NCBI RefSeq assembly: GCF_030272615.1
Contig: NC_081408.1
Location: forward strand, 763,860,173 to 763,924,172
Direction of reading: 5' to 3'
Length of the DNA stretch: 64,000 bases
Origin: Cryptomeria japonica
Taxonomy: Eukaryota; Streptophyta; Pinopsida; Cupressales; Cupressaceae
In this document: one piece after another, positions 24,971 to 36,990 of the stretch
How positions within the stretch are numbered: the stretch's first letter is position 1
Layout of the letters: every line of letters begins with the position of its first letter
The notes under the pieces: model-generated
Database searches by the model: none
The model's input: the letters and a program-made list of their open reading frames with translations, nothing else
What the model was told of the DNA's origin: nothing
Made by a program: the position numbers and the translations under genes

Positions 24971-25320
24971 AAGTGGTGAACATACATTTTTAGAAGAAGA
25001 ACCATACCTTCCTCTATTTTCTTTGGGCTTCCATTTCTGACCTTGTTCCTGAGGAGGTGAATTGGGATGTCCCTACCATAAATATCTTCTCCCGTACATC
25101 TTGCCTTTCTCCTAATTCACAAAGAACTGCAATCTCCTGGTTCTAAAGCCTTTGGAGATGACTTCACACAGATTATAGTCTTTCAAAATTAATTAGAGTC
25201 ACCACCCTTTATAAGGGATAACTAAAATTTCTAAAAATAATCAACACATTTGATTAATGCATAATTCAAGATAAACTCGAGTATATCTTAAAATATCAAA
25301 TAAGTAGATTGGTCAAGAAG
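24971..25320 (-). other. Element C 5' leader
   Basis: Untranslated leader between the primer site and the first gag-like residues. It contains 'ttcctgaggaggtgaattggg'-type sequence (plus strand, near 25045). No separate gene was seen. Confidence 0.4.
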
Positions 25321-25339
25321 ATCCCCAGTAGAGTTGCCA
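25321..25339 (-). other. Primer-binding site of element C (tRNA-Arg type)
   Basis: The minus strand reads TGGCAACTCTACTGGGGAT three bases after the 5' LTR end. TGGCGACTC..TGGGGA sites, usually ascribed to tRNA-Arg, are typical of plant Tat-lineage gypsy elements. Element G has closely similar sites. Confidence 0.75.
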
Positions 25340-25342
25340 TCT

Positions 25343-26313
25343 TGTTGGTGTTTCCAAATGACTTCTTAAGTTTCTCTAAGAATTAGCCTTCTTCCCTTAA
25401 CAAGAACTTAGGACCATTGGCCAATTGACAAGGACATCACAATAAAATGGGTAAATCCTTCTACACTTTGGGCTTTGCAAAACCCATGCGGGTTAACCTA
25501 CAACAATACTCTCAATACTACACAATATTAGACTGGTATTGCCTTTTAAAATAGATGATTCTCAATGATATTGAATTAACATAAGTAAGCATTCAAAATT
25601 GGCCCTATTCCGCGTACTTCATAGGATATTATCACTTAAGAATTTGAATCCTTATTACAAAAAAAAGTAAAATGAAAAATAATCACTTGAAAGTTGTTGT
25701 GGTTACTGAACAAGCATATCATCAGACCAGTGCATTATCCATCGACGCAGAGTCATTCCTAACAGACTGACAAGAGTTACAAATAATTTCTTTAATATAA
25801 ATGTCTTACAAATATACCCTAACATAACCCCTTATTAATCATCTTTAAGCAATCACATAATCATTCCTTAGTGGCTATAACGTGCTATCGGAATTTAATT
25901 TCTTCCTTAAAGAAAACCTAAATATCACATTACACATCTACAATAAACCTATAGAGACAATTCTATTTCTCCTTAACAAATAAAAGCATTCAATTGAAAA
26001 AATAACAAATATGAGACAATTTACTGGAGTATTTCTATTAATTTATTTGTGTGTAACAATTTCATATGCTAGAAAAACTAACTTTGCATCCAAGAACTCA
26101 ACTAGACTACTTTCATATATCAAATTTCAGAACCCTTACAAAATGACCATGAATTCCCTTTTATAGAAAAACAAGGGAGCACAAAGCTTTCGACCAACCC
26201 TATACCACCTGTCATTATCTAAAATTATTATCATAGAACAAAACATGATAGTTACCTTGAATAAAAATATGGATAAAAGGGACCATAATAAGTCATGATT
26301 CAAAAAATAATCA
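25343..26313 (-). repeat. Element C, 5' LTR, shared with the tandem copy (971 bp)
   Basis: It matches 12602-13574 end to end and has TG..CA ends in minus orientation (TGATTA...CCAACA). It has a primer site on its left and a polypurine tract on its right, so it is both the 5' LTR of the complete copy and the 3' LTR of the truncated copy. A TATAAAA box lies at 26159-26165. Confidence 0.88.
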
Positions 26314-29055
26314 CTCCCCCTTTTAGTTACAACTCTTTTGACCGGTCTCATTATAAGCAAGATACATCTTAACTGAATTATAACAGAATTTCGTAAAAGA
26401 AAAAAGAAAACCTCTATCTAGCAGAAGTATTCCTTATGACTCACTTCTCTCTACAAAATAAATTCTGACAAGCATCAATATGTGTTCTGTATGAAGGAGT
26501 CACTAAAGTTTCATTTGCTTTATTCAATATCCTAGCGCTATACTCTAACTAGTATAGGCCACTCACTTGTAACTAGAAATTATTCACCACCCTATCAACA
26601 TCATCAAGAACTTTATCTAATAATTTATGGAAAATGGAATCTCTAAGTTCTAACTTCCATTCATGCTCTATCTTGAGATCTTTGCCTTGTTTTATAAATG
26701 GAGGGAGGGGAGTGCCTTGTAACTTGGTGAATCTTTTCAAAGCTTGGGCGATATACTCATGAAACATGAGGTGATTTCTTATGAACTCATTAGCTTCAAA
26801 TATAATAGGCTCTAATGTATTCAACATATCTCTCCACACTTGAGCATCCTTACCAACAGATTCATCCAACACATATATGCAATGAAGTAATTGCTGCCTT
26901 TGAAACAAGTGTTTTATTGTAATTTTTAAATGGATCTCTACTACCCGTTGCTTTTACATAACATGAAACAAGACTTGATATCTTTTCCATGTAATTTGTA
27001 AATAGGGTAACATCTGTTCCACCCTACACTTGATATAATCTTGGGCCCATGTAAACCTGTTCATTCAGAGACCCCTTTTCAAACACATCACCTCATGTTG
27101 CAATTTTAGTATCTATTTCTTAGCCTCTTCTCTTTTATTTCTTTTATATACGAGGCTAGATTGTAACATTGAGAGGATATTTTCATCCTCTAGCAACAAG
27201 TTTTTCCCTTTTGAAGCTCCTAATGCTTGTCTCAACTCAATGTTTTCCTGGGTAATTTGTCCGACTGTTTCATTCAAGTCCTCAATCTTTTCCTCAATAC
27301 ATAACTCAACATTCACATTTAGATCAACTACATCACTAGTATGAATATCCTTAAGTCAGTAAACCATGAACTATCCAATTACTTCATTCATATCATTAAT
27401 CGATTTTGGCCTTTGTCCCTCAGGATACATACACCACGTGGAAATAGTTTTTTCAGAAGGTCTAAACCCTGAACCAAAACAGAGTTTGTCATATCCTTCA
27501 TATGTAAGGTTGCAATCGAACCTTTGTTCTCTCCTCAAATTGTCAAAGACAATATTAGAGGATAAATCCATCCCAGGGATAATTAGGCATCCAACTTCTT
27601 TGAGTAATTTCCTCCCCTTCTCAGGTGTCATTTGATCAAACTCCTCCTTGAGCTCTACATGGAACCTTCTATTATATTCATCCCTCTGCTCATTAGGAAT
27701 TTTTGTTAATCCTGTATTAATTTCTTTCCCTTTCCACTTATACATAAACAATTTGAATTCATAAGACTTAATGAATTCATCATCAGATATGAAAGACTCT
27801 GAAACCTTTCTTCTCACATCTTCTGTCAAATAACTACTTATTTGAATCGAGTCATAATTATCCTCATCAGGTGGAATGTAAGGTGGCAACCTTACTTCTT
27901 GGGTTACTTCCATTTCCTCTTGTGATTTTCTTGTATCTCTACCTTCCTGAGATAAATTAACATATGAAGATGGTGCCAAAGACATTCTAGCTAGAGGAAG
28001 AACCTCAATTGGACCACTTACTTGAAACACTGAAGGACTTGGAGAAGGGGGTGGAGGAATAGGCGAACTGGCAAGGAGAACAAGGGCACTCTAAATAATT
28101 TTTTCCATCCTTGCTACTCTGTCACATTCTTCCGGGAAGAGTCCTCCATAAGAAGGGTCTTCTAACCTTTTCCCACTTTCAATCTTTTGTACCTTAAAGT
28201 AAATTGATCTTCTTAGCTGTACTTCATCATAAGAATTACAATTCCTCATCAATTCTTCTTTGAGTTCAAACCCATGTTTAACTTTCCCCAATGTCATTGT
28301 CCTCTTAGCAGAAGTATAATACCCTTCCAGTTCAAATTATCTAGCTGTCAATCCTAATTGCAAATGAAAGGAAATAAGCATTTAATGGCTTCCTCAAAAC
28401 CTTTAATTGTTGTGATTTCAAAATCACTAATTACTAGGCACATGGGCAAGAAAGATCCCTTTTGGCTATTTTTAAAAGGAGTTGAAGCTTCATACATCTG
28501 CCGCACAATCTCTAAAGCAACCAATCTATTTGGGACTATGAAAGGTAGTTTATGTGGCTTTCCTTTAAATCCATACACCTGAATGTATGTATATTGCTCG
28601 TCTAAATACCGATAAGTCAGATTGTGGTCAATACTCACATTGAGTTCCTTTTCCTTCCTCTCTGGTCTTAAGAAATTCATTACTTGCTTTGTCAACTGGG
28701 GAACTTCTATACCACACGTAATATATATCCTCCTAACAAAGTACTATTCACATACTAGATCTTGAGAATGTTGAAATCCATTATCCCAAATAGTAGTCCA
28801 TAACTAGACTGGCACCCTAACACCCTTCTAAACATGCCTTACATTAAGCAAGGGGTCCCATACACCATACCTTTGTCCTTAGAACAATATTATATGCATC
28901 ATTAATGAGTACCATTTAAATGTTATTGTTGAACCACCTTGTTGAATTCTTATGAGTGACTTGTGCAATGCATTTGCAACAAATTGGGGGTAATCATAAC
29001 ACTTGTAACTAGTCTCACCTTGTACATCACAAGCAAGCAATATTAGTTCTTTAGG
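26314..29055 (-). pseudogene. Second copy of the element C extra ORF, truncated
   Basis: This aligns with 13575-16310 from the polypurine tract (26314-26327) through the C-terminal tail (GTPLPPFIK near 26700), the coiled coil (27316-27100), a long intact stretch (28030-27371, with WKGKEINTGLTKIP) and LNVSIDHNLTYRYLDEQYTY near 28640. It ends abruptly at 29055, which corresponds to about 16310 in the first copy. Its lesions differ from those of the first copy, which helps recover the ancestral frame. The break coincides with the start of copia element F, which probably inserted here. Confidence 0.8.
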
Positions 29056-30015
29056 CAGTTGGGATTAGGTGTCTCAACCTTGGAGTCCTAACATTGGTTA
29101 TTTAATAATTGATTTATTCTAATTTATTAATTTCCTAAGTTGCCATTCACTTTGTGGGTCCTCTTGTTGAGGTGGCATCTTAGATGGAAGTGATGAGATG
29201 GCATAATCTTGTTTTTTAGGAAATTGATGTCCACTTGGAAGATTCTACATTTTGGGAAGGTGTTGTCATATATTTCTAGTTTGGAGTGGAAATTTATTTG
29301 GCTATTTCTTATGTTGACTAAAGAGTCTTGGCTTGTCTTTTCTATTATGGATTGGAGTTGTATTTGAGTAGTTAATATTTATGGTGGAGTTCACTTTCTA
29401 GAAGTGGTGTGAGGTAAGGAAAGTGCCTATTCCTGGTTATGGGAGTTTCTATGTCGAACTTGTATTATATTGGGCAAGATAACCATTTTGGATGAGATAG
29501 GTGTTAGTGCTTTGGAAGGTTGCTATGTGCAACATGTCATGACATTCGTAATTATGTTTTTTTTACACAACTTACCTCTTAGGATTTGAAGTTGGTTTTG
29601 GAAACCATGGAAGCCTACTACTTTGTGTCAAGCTTTATAAATATGTGATGCCTTGAATTATTTTGTAAGAGAGGTTGAAGATTTTGATAGACATCATTAT
29701 GCTGCCGGAATTACACTCTTGAATCCTATAATAGTGTGAAGACTCCTGAAGAGCATTGGCTCTGTGCATTATATTGTAACTGTTGTTGTTGCTAATAATA
29801 CAATTAAGTCTAGATTTTGGAGTGTGGGTTTTTTCCCGAAAGGGTTTTCCCATGTATATTTTGTGTTATGTGTTAATTCTATTTTGAATATATGTTAATG
29901 TTTAATTTGATGTACATTTGTACCTATAATTGTTAAAGGGTTTAGAATTTTTTTGCATTCACCCTCCTGATAGTTCAGTGTAGGAAGCTATATTCCGCTA
30001 CCTGGTTTCCTTTCA
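29056..30015 (+). repeat. Element F 5' LTR
   Basis: The right edge is well set: TTTCA ends at 30015 and a primer site starts two bases later. The left edge is set where similarity to the C extra ORF stops; it reads TTGGGATTAGGTGTCTC, perhaps a worn TGTTGGGATTAGG. 'gcattcaccctcctgat' near the right end is like the pyrimidine stretch near the ends of the other copia LTRs here. No second copy is in the window. Confidence 0.65.
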
Positions 30016-30017
30016 AT

Positions 30018-30030
30018 TGGTATTAGAGCC
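30018..30030 (+). other. Primer-binding site of element F (tRNA-Met type)
   Basis: TGGTATTAGAGCC differs by one base from the TGGTATCAGAGC site complementary to the 3' end of initiator tRNA-Met, the normal copia primer. Confidence 0.75.
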
Positions 30031-30138
30031 TGATCACCTTTGATCTTAGTTGTGGAAAATTATGGGTTTTTTGTACTAATCTAGTTTTAGTGGGAGTTTT
30101 GCAGAAGTTATTTTCTTGATATCCTATTACAAATAAAG

Positions 30139-31224
30139 ATGTCAAGCACATCTGGAAGGATTGAGATGGAGAATGATTATTTCAATGAAGCATTGGTTGT
30201 AACTTTGGAAATGTAGGAATTTGAAGATGTGTGATTAATTGATTTCGGGGAATCTTTTCAAATGACCTCACATAGATATTGGTTCTCAAAATATGAAGAA
30301 TTTGATGGTGGAAAGGTGTACCTTGGTGATGATTCTCATCTAGAAATAATTGGTCGTGGAAGAGTTCAAATTAAATTCCCCAATGGTAGAGTGAAGGGAA
30401 TTTATGGTGTGTTGCATATCCCCGATTTGGTATGAAACCTCCTTTCAGTGAGTAAATTCAATGATGTGGGTGTGCAAGTTGTCTTCTTGAGTGGAGGATG
30501 TAAGATGACTAGAGGAGCTATAGTTTTGCCTAGAGGAGTTCGGATAGGAACCTTGTTCAAGATGGATGCTTGAATTGTCAAGTGCAATAGTTCTTCTGAT
30601 AATTCAAAGAAGAGGAAATCTTTAGATCCTTCATACTCATAGTTGGATAAAGCAGTGAAGAAATCTGTTGCATCTACTTCCGATGGTCATGATTTCTAGG
30701 TACCTAACGGTGCTCATTCTTTGGAAATGAAGCTTCCTATAGAGAAGACGATGTTATGGCACCAAAGACTTGGTCATATTGGTGAGAAGGGTCTCCAAAC
30801 CTTCAAATCTAAGAGTCTTGTAGAAGGCCTTGAAGATTGCAATCTCGAGTTTGACTTCTGTGAGCATTGTATCTTTGGTAAACAAAATCGTGTGCAATTT
30901 AATAAAATTTCTCATAAGTCTTCTGGGGTGTTGGACTACATTTATGCAGATGTGTTTGGTCTTGTAAATGTTCCTTCATTATCAAAATTTGTATACTTTG
31001 TATATTTTATAGATGATTACAGTAGGAGGACATTTGTTTATTTCCTCAGGAGTAAGGCTGCAGTCTTTAGTCGGTTTAAGGAGTTTAAATCTTGGTTGAA
31101 AATCAGACTGATAGGAAGATTAAATGTTTGAGAATTGACAACAGCGATGAGTTTTATTCTACAGAGTTTCAAAATTTTTATAAAGAGCACGAGATTGAAA
31201 GACATAAGATAACTCCATACACCT
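30139..31224 (+). pseudogene. Element F gag-pol remnant (protease to integrase)
   Basis: The start MSSTSGRIEMEN lies at 30139. After about 30 codons gag jumps straight to the protease, so most of gag, including any zinc knuckle, is deleted. The protease has DFGESFQM where intact copies have D-S-G-A, then YLGDDSHLEIIGRG, LLSVSKFNDVGVQV and GCKMTRGAIVLPRG. The pre-integrase zinc region reads HQRLGHIGEKGL ... CEHCIFGK near 30760-30880. The integrase core follows: YIYADVFG near 30940, IDDYSRRTFVYFLRSK, and after a frameshift near 31110 LRIDNSDEFYSTEF. The frame ends at ITPYT, where element G is inserted. Several in-frame stops are present. Confidence 0.85.
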
Positions 31225-32312
31225 TGTTGGTTCCCAAATGGGTTTACATTGTAAGAGGAAAAAACCAAGTTTATTCTTCAAATATCTATGGAGAAGCCAA
31301 ATCCAACTATTAAAATCCTCAAGAACTTGGATCAATTGACAAGGATTCAGATAAATCCTTCTACACTTTGGGATCCACAAAACCTGAGAGGGTGATCCCT
31401 TAGTGAATTTTATGATCTCTACACCATACTCAAAATTTCACTAAAACAAAGCAGATAATCTCATATACAAGCTCAACAACAGGGAGAATGATTAAGGATG
31501 GAAAATACTTCAGTGATCCTCAACCTAATTGGAGCATGAGATGGGTAGAACACACAATAACAGACATGAACTTGAAAGGTATTATGATAATCAACAATTT
31601 GTAACAAATATAGATGAATGGAGCATAAGATTGACTGTAAAGACTTAAAACAAGCTAGGATCAGTGCCTTATTCCATTGGGTGCTTGAATTCATAAGATA
31701 TGAAATGATTTATAACAAAATTATATCTAATAGCATTCAGATCTGAGAAAGTATTTCCTTAGAATATTTCTTATCTGCAATCCCAACCTAGATTACTTAT
31801 CAAATCTCATAACGAGCCCTATCACTCTGCAATCTTGTTTTAGCATTTAATTGATCCCTTGGATCAAAGCATAAAAAAAAATCAGATACATCACAACAAT
31901 GCACTGAATGAAAGAAACTCTTGATTTACTTCATTCAAAAGATGATAGAATTGTACACTGGAGAGAAATAGATGAAAATTGTATTTTTATTGAATAAATT
32001 TTCTATTTTTGTCATAAAATAATTTATATCTGACTCCTTCAAGAACCTGCAAAAACTAAGACACAAGACTCATTCTATTTTTCTCTGCCAAAGGACTTTA
32101 CATGTTTCTCATTCCACCTAAAACCTGCTACCGGAACCCTCGAGGAACCAAAATTCAGAATCTTGTCTCATGGCCTTGAAATTCCTTTTATAGAAAGAAG
32201 GGAGCAAACAAGCTACGAGCCAAAGGAGACATGTGTCATTAAAAAATGACTAGTCACACCTAATTCTGTTACAAACTATTCCTCTACTGCAAAATATTCT
32301 AACTGCATTTCA
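31225..32312 (-). repeat. Element G 3' LTR (about 1088 bp)
   Basis: The plus strand opens with TGTTGGTTCCC at 31225 and matches 36994-37467 over its first part. The right edge is set at TTTCA before a pyrimidine tract (polypurine on the minus strand). A TATAAAA box on the minus strand lies at 32186-32192, about 120 bases from that edge, as in the LTRs of C. Confidence 0.7.
32186..32192 (-). promoter_or_regulatory. TATA box of element G LTR
   Basis: The minus strand reads TATAAAAGGAATT, closely matching the box in element C (TATAAAAGGGAATT). Confidence 0.55.
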
Positions 32313-34143
32313 TCCCTCTTTTCTATTGTCGATGAAGATCTGATATGAGCCCACCTTGTTGTTGCTCATGTTAAAAAATATAATCGCCACAAGAAGACAA
32401 AACTGCCTGCCAGATGCCTTAATTACACTAGAAAACCCTAACTCTGTTGCGAGAGCTCGAATAATCTTCGTTGGTTTTCAAAATAGTCTCTACTCATGCT
32501 CAAAATGTCTTTGGTAATTTGAAATAAGAAGATTTCTCTCTTTCATTATTCTTCTATTAGCAAACCAGACCCTGTCCACCATTACCTACTCGAGCGCAAA
32601 GAAACAACGTCAAACTACATTTGAAAGAAGTTTAAATCTAAGCCATTGATCTTCCCTCGTGTTGGTGCATCAAATGATCAAGACTATTAAATCTAACATT
32701 GACCATCAAATGTGGCAAGTGGACTCGTGAAAGTTATGATGCAACACCTCCAACTCACCACCACCTTACTGTTGTCTCACCATCATCAGCGAACCCACCG
32801 TTAGCAATACCGACCCGCCTTGGACACGTGGAATCATCTCATGATGCCACGGTCCTTAAAATTCATTCATCTTCCTTCACGTGGTTGTGAGGGCCGATAG
32901 ATTTGTTTGAAATTTATCTCACTACCACTGTGACTGCCTTCTTAAGCCCCTTAACAACGGAGCAACTTTATTGCAGAAATTAAAACATCTCCATCCATTC
33001 AAGAACCTACAGATAAGAAACCCCTTAGTAACTTAGACTTTACCCATTGGGAACCGGTAACATCAAATGTTTGAAAGGTCAAACCGCCAGCTCAGGACAC
33101 GTGGCATCATCTCATGATGTCATGGTCCTTATCTTCCTTGCACCTTCGACCACAGAGGAGCGTAGGCCATATGATCTGTCTACTCATTAACATAAAGGCC
33201 AAACTATTTAAACTTTAGACTTAAATTTAAGGCACTGGCATAAATATTAAAGGGGCCCCGCTAGATGATAATGAAAAGACATAACCCTAGGGAAAAAAGG
33301 GGGACCCGACCATGGGGCCAAAATAAAATATTTTGCTCTAGACTTAGGAAAATATAAGGGGCTGACAAAAGAATTAATTTCTAGGAAAATAACATGGCTC
33401 CCTTGACAATAAGCTAACCCTTGGCCTTAAGTGAAAAAAGGTAATGAGGAATTGTAATAGGTTCAAGGGTTTTAATAAAAGACTTAATTAAAATGCATAA
33501 AACCCTAAACCCTAAGCCTAAAACACAAGAACAAAGAGAAAAATTAATTAAACATGACCCATATTTTCACAAGGACATTATATTTTTTACACAGTCATTT
33601 TTAGGACCATCAATAGCTCTAGTTGGGGACAACCATTACTCGGGGATGATATGAGAATCCAGAATCTTTGGTGGAGAAGACCACTGCAGAGAAGACCAAA
33701 AGGGAAGTTACCTGGACAAGGCAACTCAAACAGAAAGGAAACTACACTACTTATGTACAAGACCTAAAGTAATGCTCATGGAAAAGAGCCACTTTAATAA
33801 AAGTAGGGCTTCAATAATTGTCCATGAACATGCAATTCAAGAGTATGATGATAACTATTCCATTTGGGCATAGAGTCAAAATATTTACTCTACCCCAAGC
33901 TGCTTGTGGCTTGAAGGTCAAACCACATGTGATGGCCCAAGGCCATCTAAAAAGGTAAGCCAATGCTTTCTTCTGTCATAAACATGGTTTTCCTTGGACT
34001 ACATTGGAACCAATCTAGAAGTACAACTGGAATGCCATGAATCAAACATGATAGCATTTTTTATCCAACTACCTTGCTTAAAATTATCATTGCACTCACT
34101 GTTGAACCTCTGAAACTTGTACAATGATTGAAAATTTAAAACA
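32313..34143 (-). other. Element G 3' untranslated region
   Basis: It opens on the minus-strand side of the LTR with a GAAAAGAGGGA polypurine tract (32313-32323). There is no convincing frame. Two similar blocks, near 32823-32905 and 33098-33180, share 'ggacacgtgg', 'atcatctcatgatg' and 'ggtcctta'. The region also has many short C-rich and A-rich runs. It probably includes the element's long non-coding 3' part. Confidence 0.45.
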
Positions 34144-35570
34144 CTATGTGACCAAAACACTTCCATGCTGAACACAACATGCATCATGGCTCAAATCAAT
34201 GTCACACTTAAGATAGACATCTCCTCGTTGAAAAAGCATAGGCTCACATTTTGATATACAGCTGTGAATATATAACTCATTCAAATCATTAGTTTGCTCA
34301 TCAAAAGAGGAACTCTCAAAATAATCCACCTTTCCACTATCTACAATAAGCAAACCATCATCAAGAGAAGGAAAAGGATCACGACTGATCCTCTCATGCA
34401 ACTGTAAATCATCAAGCTGAAAAAAGATTTCAGCCTTTGGCTCTGAGTCCCATTTGATATCATTCATATCAGCAACATGGGTGCATGCTAGAATATCACA
34501 TCCTCCCAGCCTATCACCACTTTGATCATAGCCACCAAGAGCCACTTCCCCTTCACGTGCACTAGCATTTTCACAAAGAGTGCCATCATTAGCATCCATA
34601 CACATGCCACTAAAAGAAAAAACCGAGTCTTTATCAACATGTAAATCCTCATTATCAACACACATGTCAAAGTTGAAATCAAAGAATTCCAAGCATTCAA
34701 ACTGCTTATCCTCTTACATATCAGTTGGTTCCATCATGGGAAGAAGATTGACAGTAGATGCAATTCTTAATGCATCATGAGAGACAACTTCACTGTCAAA
34801 AATCACATTAGCAGGGTGAAAAATGTCTTCATTTTTTCCATGTGTATATCTCAAGTACTCTACTACTAGCAAATTTGAGATTCCTTCACTGCTGATAGAA
34901 CATGTGTCATCTTTCTCACTTACATGTCCCATACTATTGTCCTCCTCAACTGAAAACCCACTAGATTCATGAGAGCATGTGTTTGTTATGTTATGGGAGA
35001 TTGCATCTCCAACAACCTTCTCAAAATTACAGTTACCACCAGGAAGAGAATGCTGACCTTGTAGATGCCTATTTCCATCTTCATTTAGGCTACCATGGCA
35101 TTCATTTTTAGGTTCATGCTCTTCAACCATCTATTGTTCATACACATTGTCTTCTTCATGCTGATCATGTGACTGATTTTCAACAACATAGGAAGCATCA
35201 TTATTAACTTGTGCAATGTCATCACACTCTTGCTCAACGTTATCATTATGAGAATGCAAAATTTCACCATCTAGCTGCATCTTAGACTTGACATCTTCAA
35301 ATATGTCAATCCATGCAACCATCTGATCTATATTAACCGGTTTTGTTCTCCTTGGCCAATGAAAAACATCAGGTTCTTAGACTTGCAAAAATAAGTCTAC
35401 CCACTCAAAATCTTGAAGCATGTAACTGATAGGGATACTTTGTAATGCCTTCAAAAATATGGACAACAACGCATAAGGTTGCTCACCCACTTGTGTTTTT
35501 ATGTCCAGTTGAGCACGGACATAGACCATTGGGTCCTCCACATAGAAGCTTTGTTCTTGCGCTATTTGGG
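34144..35570 (-). pseudogene. Element G unknown acidic ORF
   Basis: On the minus strand this frame starts near 35570 with FYVEDPMVYVRAQLD-like sequence, continues through YALLSIFLKALQSIP, FEWVDLFLQV, VNIDQMVAWIDIFEDV, then about 380 residues very rich in D, E, H, S and N (for example HDQHEEDNVYEQ and DFNFDMCVDNEDLHVD), ending in HGSVLVT at 34144. It is broken by a few stops only (near 35129 and 34700), so it was open fairly recently. No enzyme motif, zinc knuckle or membrane segment is seen. It follows gag directly, where protease would be expected. I do not recognise the family; a structural or regulatory role is a guess. Confidence 0.55.
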
Positions 35571-35704
35571 GCTGATAAAATTTATCATACTACTGAAAAA
35601 GTATAAGTTGGGATAGCAGGGACACACATGCTTTGAGATGCACATTCAGTACTTGGCACATGTTTCTCTTGTGCATACATTGTATCCTCACATGTTGGAA
35701 AACT

Positions 35705-36118
35705 CTAAGGACTGGGAGGTTTCTCATAACTTACTATATCATAGCTGAATCTCTCCAAAAATAACCTCCTCAAGAAATCCCATGAAGACACACTTTGTGC
35801 TGCTAAACATTTATACCAGTCCTTTGCACTATCTTTCAATGATCTCACAAAGAACTTCATGACTATATCTTCATTGCAAATTTGATAGTCTTCAACAAAC
35901 TCACTAAATAAATTGACATGGTGGAGTGCTGACTCAGATTCTTGTGCATGAAACAAAGGCACTTGATCCTTAAACTCAATGGGGAAGGGATGTGGGTACC
36001 CTTCAATGTTGCTGAAATTCAAAGGTCTATGCTTCTTAGGGATGAAAACCCTTCTAGGTTGACTTTCCTTAAGTTGTTGATCACTCATTATGACCGAGAT
36101 AACATTATGACCATGCAT
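35705..36118 (-). pseudogene. Element G gag (Retrotrans_gag-like)
   Basis: The minus-strand frame MHGHNVISVIMSDQQ begins at 36118. After a PRRVFIPKKHRPLNFSN stretch comes a capsid-like domain: HHVNLFSEFVEDYQI, VMKFFVRSLKDSAKDWYKCL, SVSSWDFLRRLFLERFS. The A-K-D-W-Y-x-x-L line followed by SW-D-x-L and F-x-x-RF is the standard gypsy gag signature. It ends at PPSP near 35705 and a following frame takes over. It would form particles carrying the element RNA. It has no zinc knuckle in view. Confidence 0.75.
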
Positions 36119-36351
36119 TTTGCTTGCCTTTACAAGACTCTCATTTAAACTTCACAGTTACATATTTCTTGACTCTCTTTTTCAACAAAGTCTTAAGTAA
36201 AAGGAGAACATACATAAGACTCAAATATCATACTTAAGACTTTTGAATGGACCTATTACAAAGATTGCATACTTCTCCTAATATAAGCATATAATTGAAA
36301 AATGAAACTAAGAAGTATGCAAATCTGCAACATTGGGTAGTGAAACACTTT

Positions 36352-36558
36352 CTACAAATGACTTTCATGGAAATACATTTGACTCATGAAAGTAAAAAAA
36401 TACTTTGAAATGTTATAGTGGCTGCAAATCAACTTTCTGGTTGGATATATTGGTAGATCTGGAGCTACCTCCACATCTTCATTAGGTTCTTTGGTAGAGT
36501 CACCACCTCTTTTCAAAAAATAGCACCGCAACACCTCCTTATCATCATATGGCATCAT
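36352..36558 (-). pseudogene. Element G gag leader fragment
   Basis: A minus-strand open stretch of 68 codons (MMPYDDKEVLRCYF ... LPIYPTRKL) lies between the primer site and gag. It may be the N-terminal part of the gag frame or a spliced leader. It is too short and has no motif for a firm call. Confidence 0.3.
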
Positions 36559-36876
36559 ATGGATTCCTTCCTCAACTTGTCAGGGTACTTCATCATAAGA
36601 GCTCAAATTTGCTTCATCTCTACTAAAAATCCTTTGGTTCTTTCTCAGTTCTTCTTCAAATAATGCACACTGGTGCAGAGATCTCAGAGTCACCACTCAC
36701 AATTTGTGAGGTATTATGTAGTAATCATGAAAAATGGATAGATCTAGACAGAACTTACATTGAAAGATGAATTACAATAGATTCTCTAACAACATTTATG
36801 AAAATTGACTCAATTGACAAGGGATGGACTTAACAAGCTCATGACTTTATAAGGAAAAATGATCTTCAATACTTTG

Positions 36877-36894
36877 TCCCCAGTAGAGTCACCA
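36877..36894 (-). other. Second, inner primer-site copy in element G
   Basis: The minus strand reads TGGTGACTCTACTGGGGA. On its right, three T bases and then TGTTAGTGACTTGG resemble an LTR end. It duplicates the arrangement of the primer site at 36973-36990, 96 bases away. Confidence 0.55.
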
Positions 36895-36972
36895 TTTTGT
36901 TAGTGACTTGGATGGGACAATCTGAACTATATATTGAGCCAATCTTTTTTAACCAAAGATTTTGGACACTTA

Positions 36973-36990
36973 TCCCCAACAGAGTCATCA
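36973..36990 (-). other. Primer-binding site of element G
   Basis: The minus strand reads TGATGACTCTGTTGGGGA, three bases from the LTR end (CCAACA). It is of the same tRNA-Arg type as in element C. Confidence 0.7.

Larger units (their letters stand above)
12602..29055 (-). mobile_element. Tat-like Ty3/gypsy element C with an adjoining second copy
   Basis: Transcribed leftward. A full element spans 26313 to 12602: 5' LTR (25343-26313), primer site (25321-25339), gag, protease, RNase H, RT, RNase H, integrase, a long extra ORF, polypurine tract (13575-13588) and 3' LTR (12602-13574). To the right of the 5' LTR a second polypurine tract and extra ORF (26314-29055) follow in the same orientation, so that LTR also serves as the 3' LTR of a second, truncated copy. 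This LTR-internal-LTR-internal arrangement is expected from recombination between neighbouring or allelic copies. The second internal region stops where copia element F begins. All frames are broken, so no product is expected. Confidence 0.85.
29056..31224 (+). mobile_element. Ty1/copia element F, 5' half
   Basis: A plus-strand copia element is represented by its 5' LTR, a primer site, the first gag codons, and protease to mid-integrase. It lies in the tandem copy of C and stops at 31224, exactly where the LTR of element G opens. Its 3' half is not in the window to the right of G, so it should lie beyond position 64000 or be deleted. Confidence 0.8.

Noticed and set aside
33500-33525. Telomere-like 'aaccctaaaccctaa' string
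   Set aside because: Only about two units of the plant telomere repeat, inside a non-coding part of element G; too short to call an interstitial telomere.
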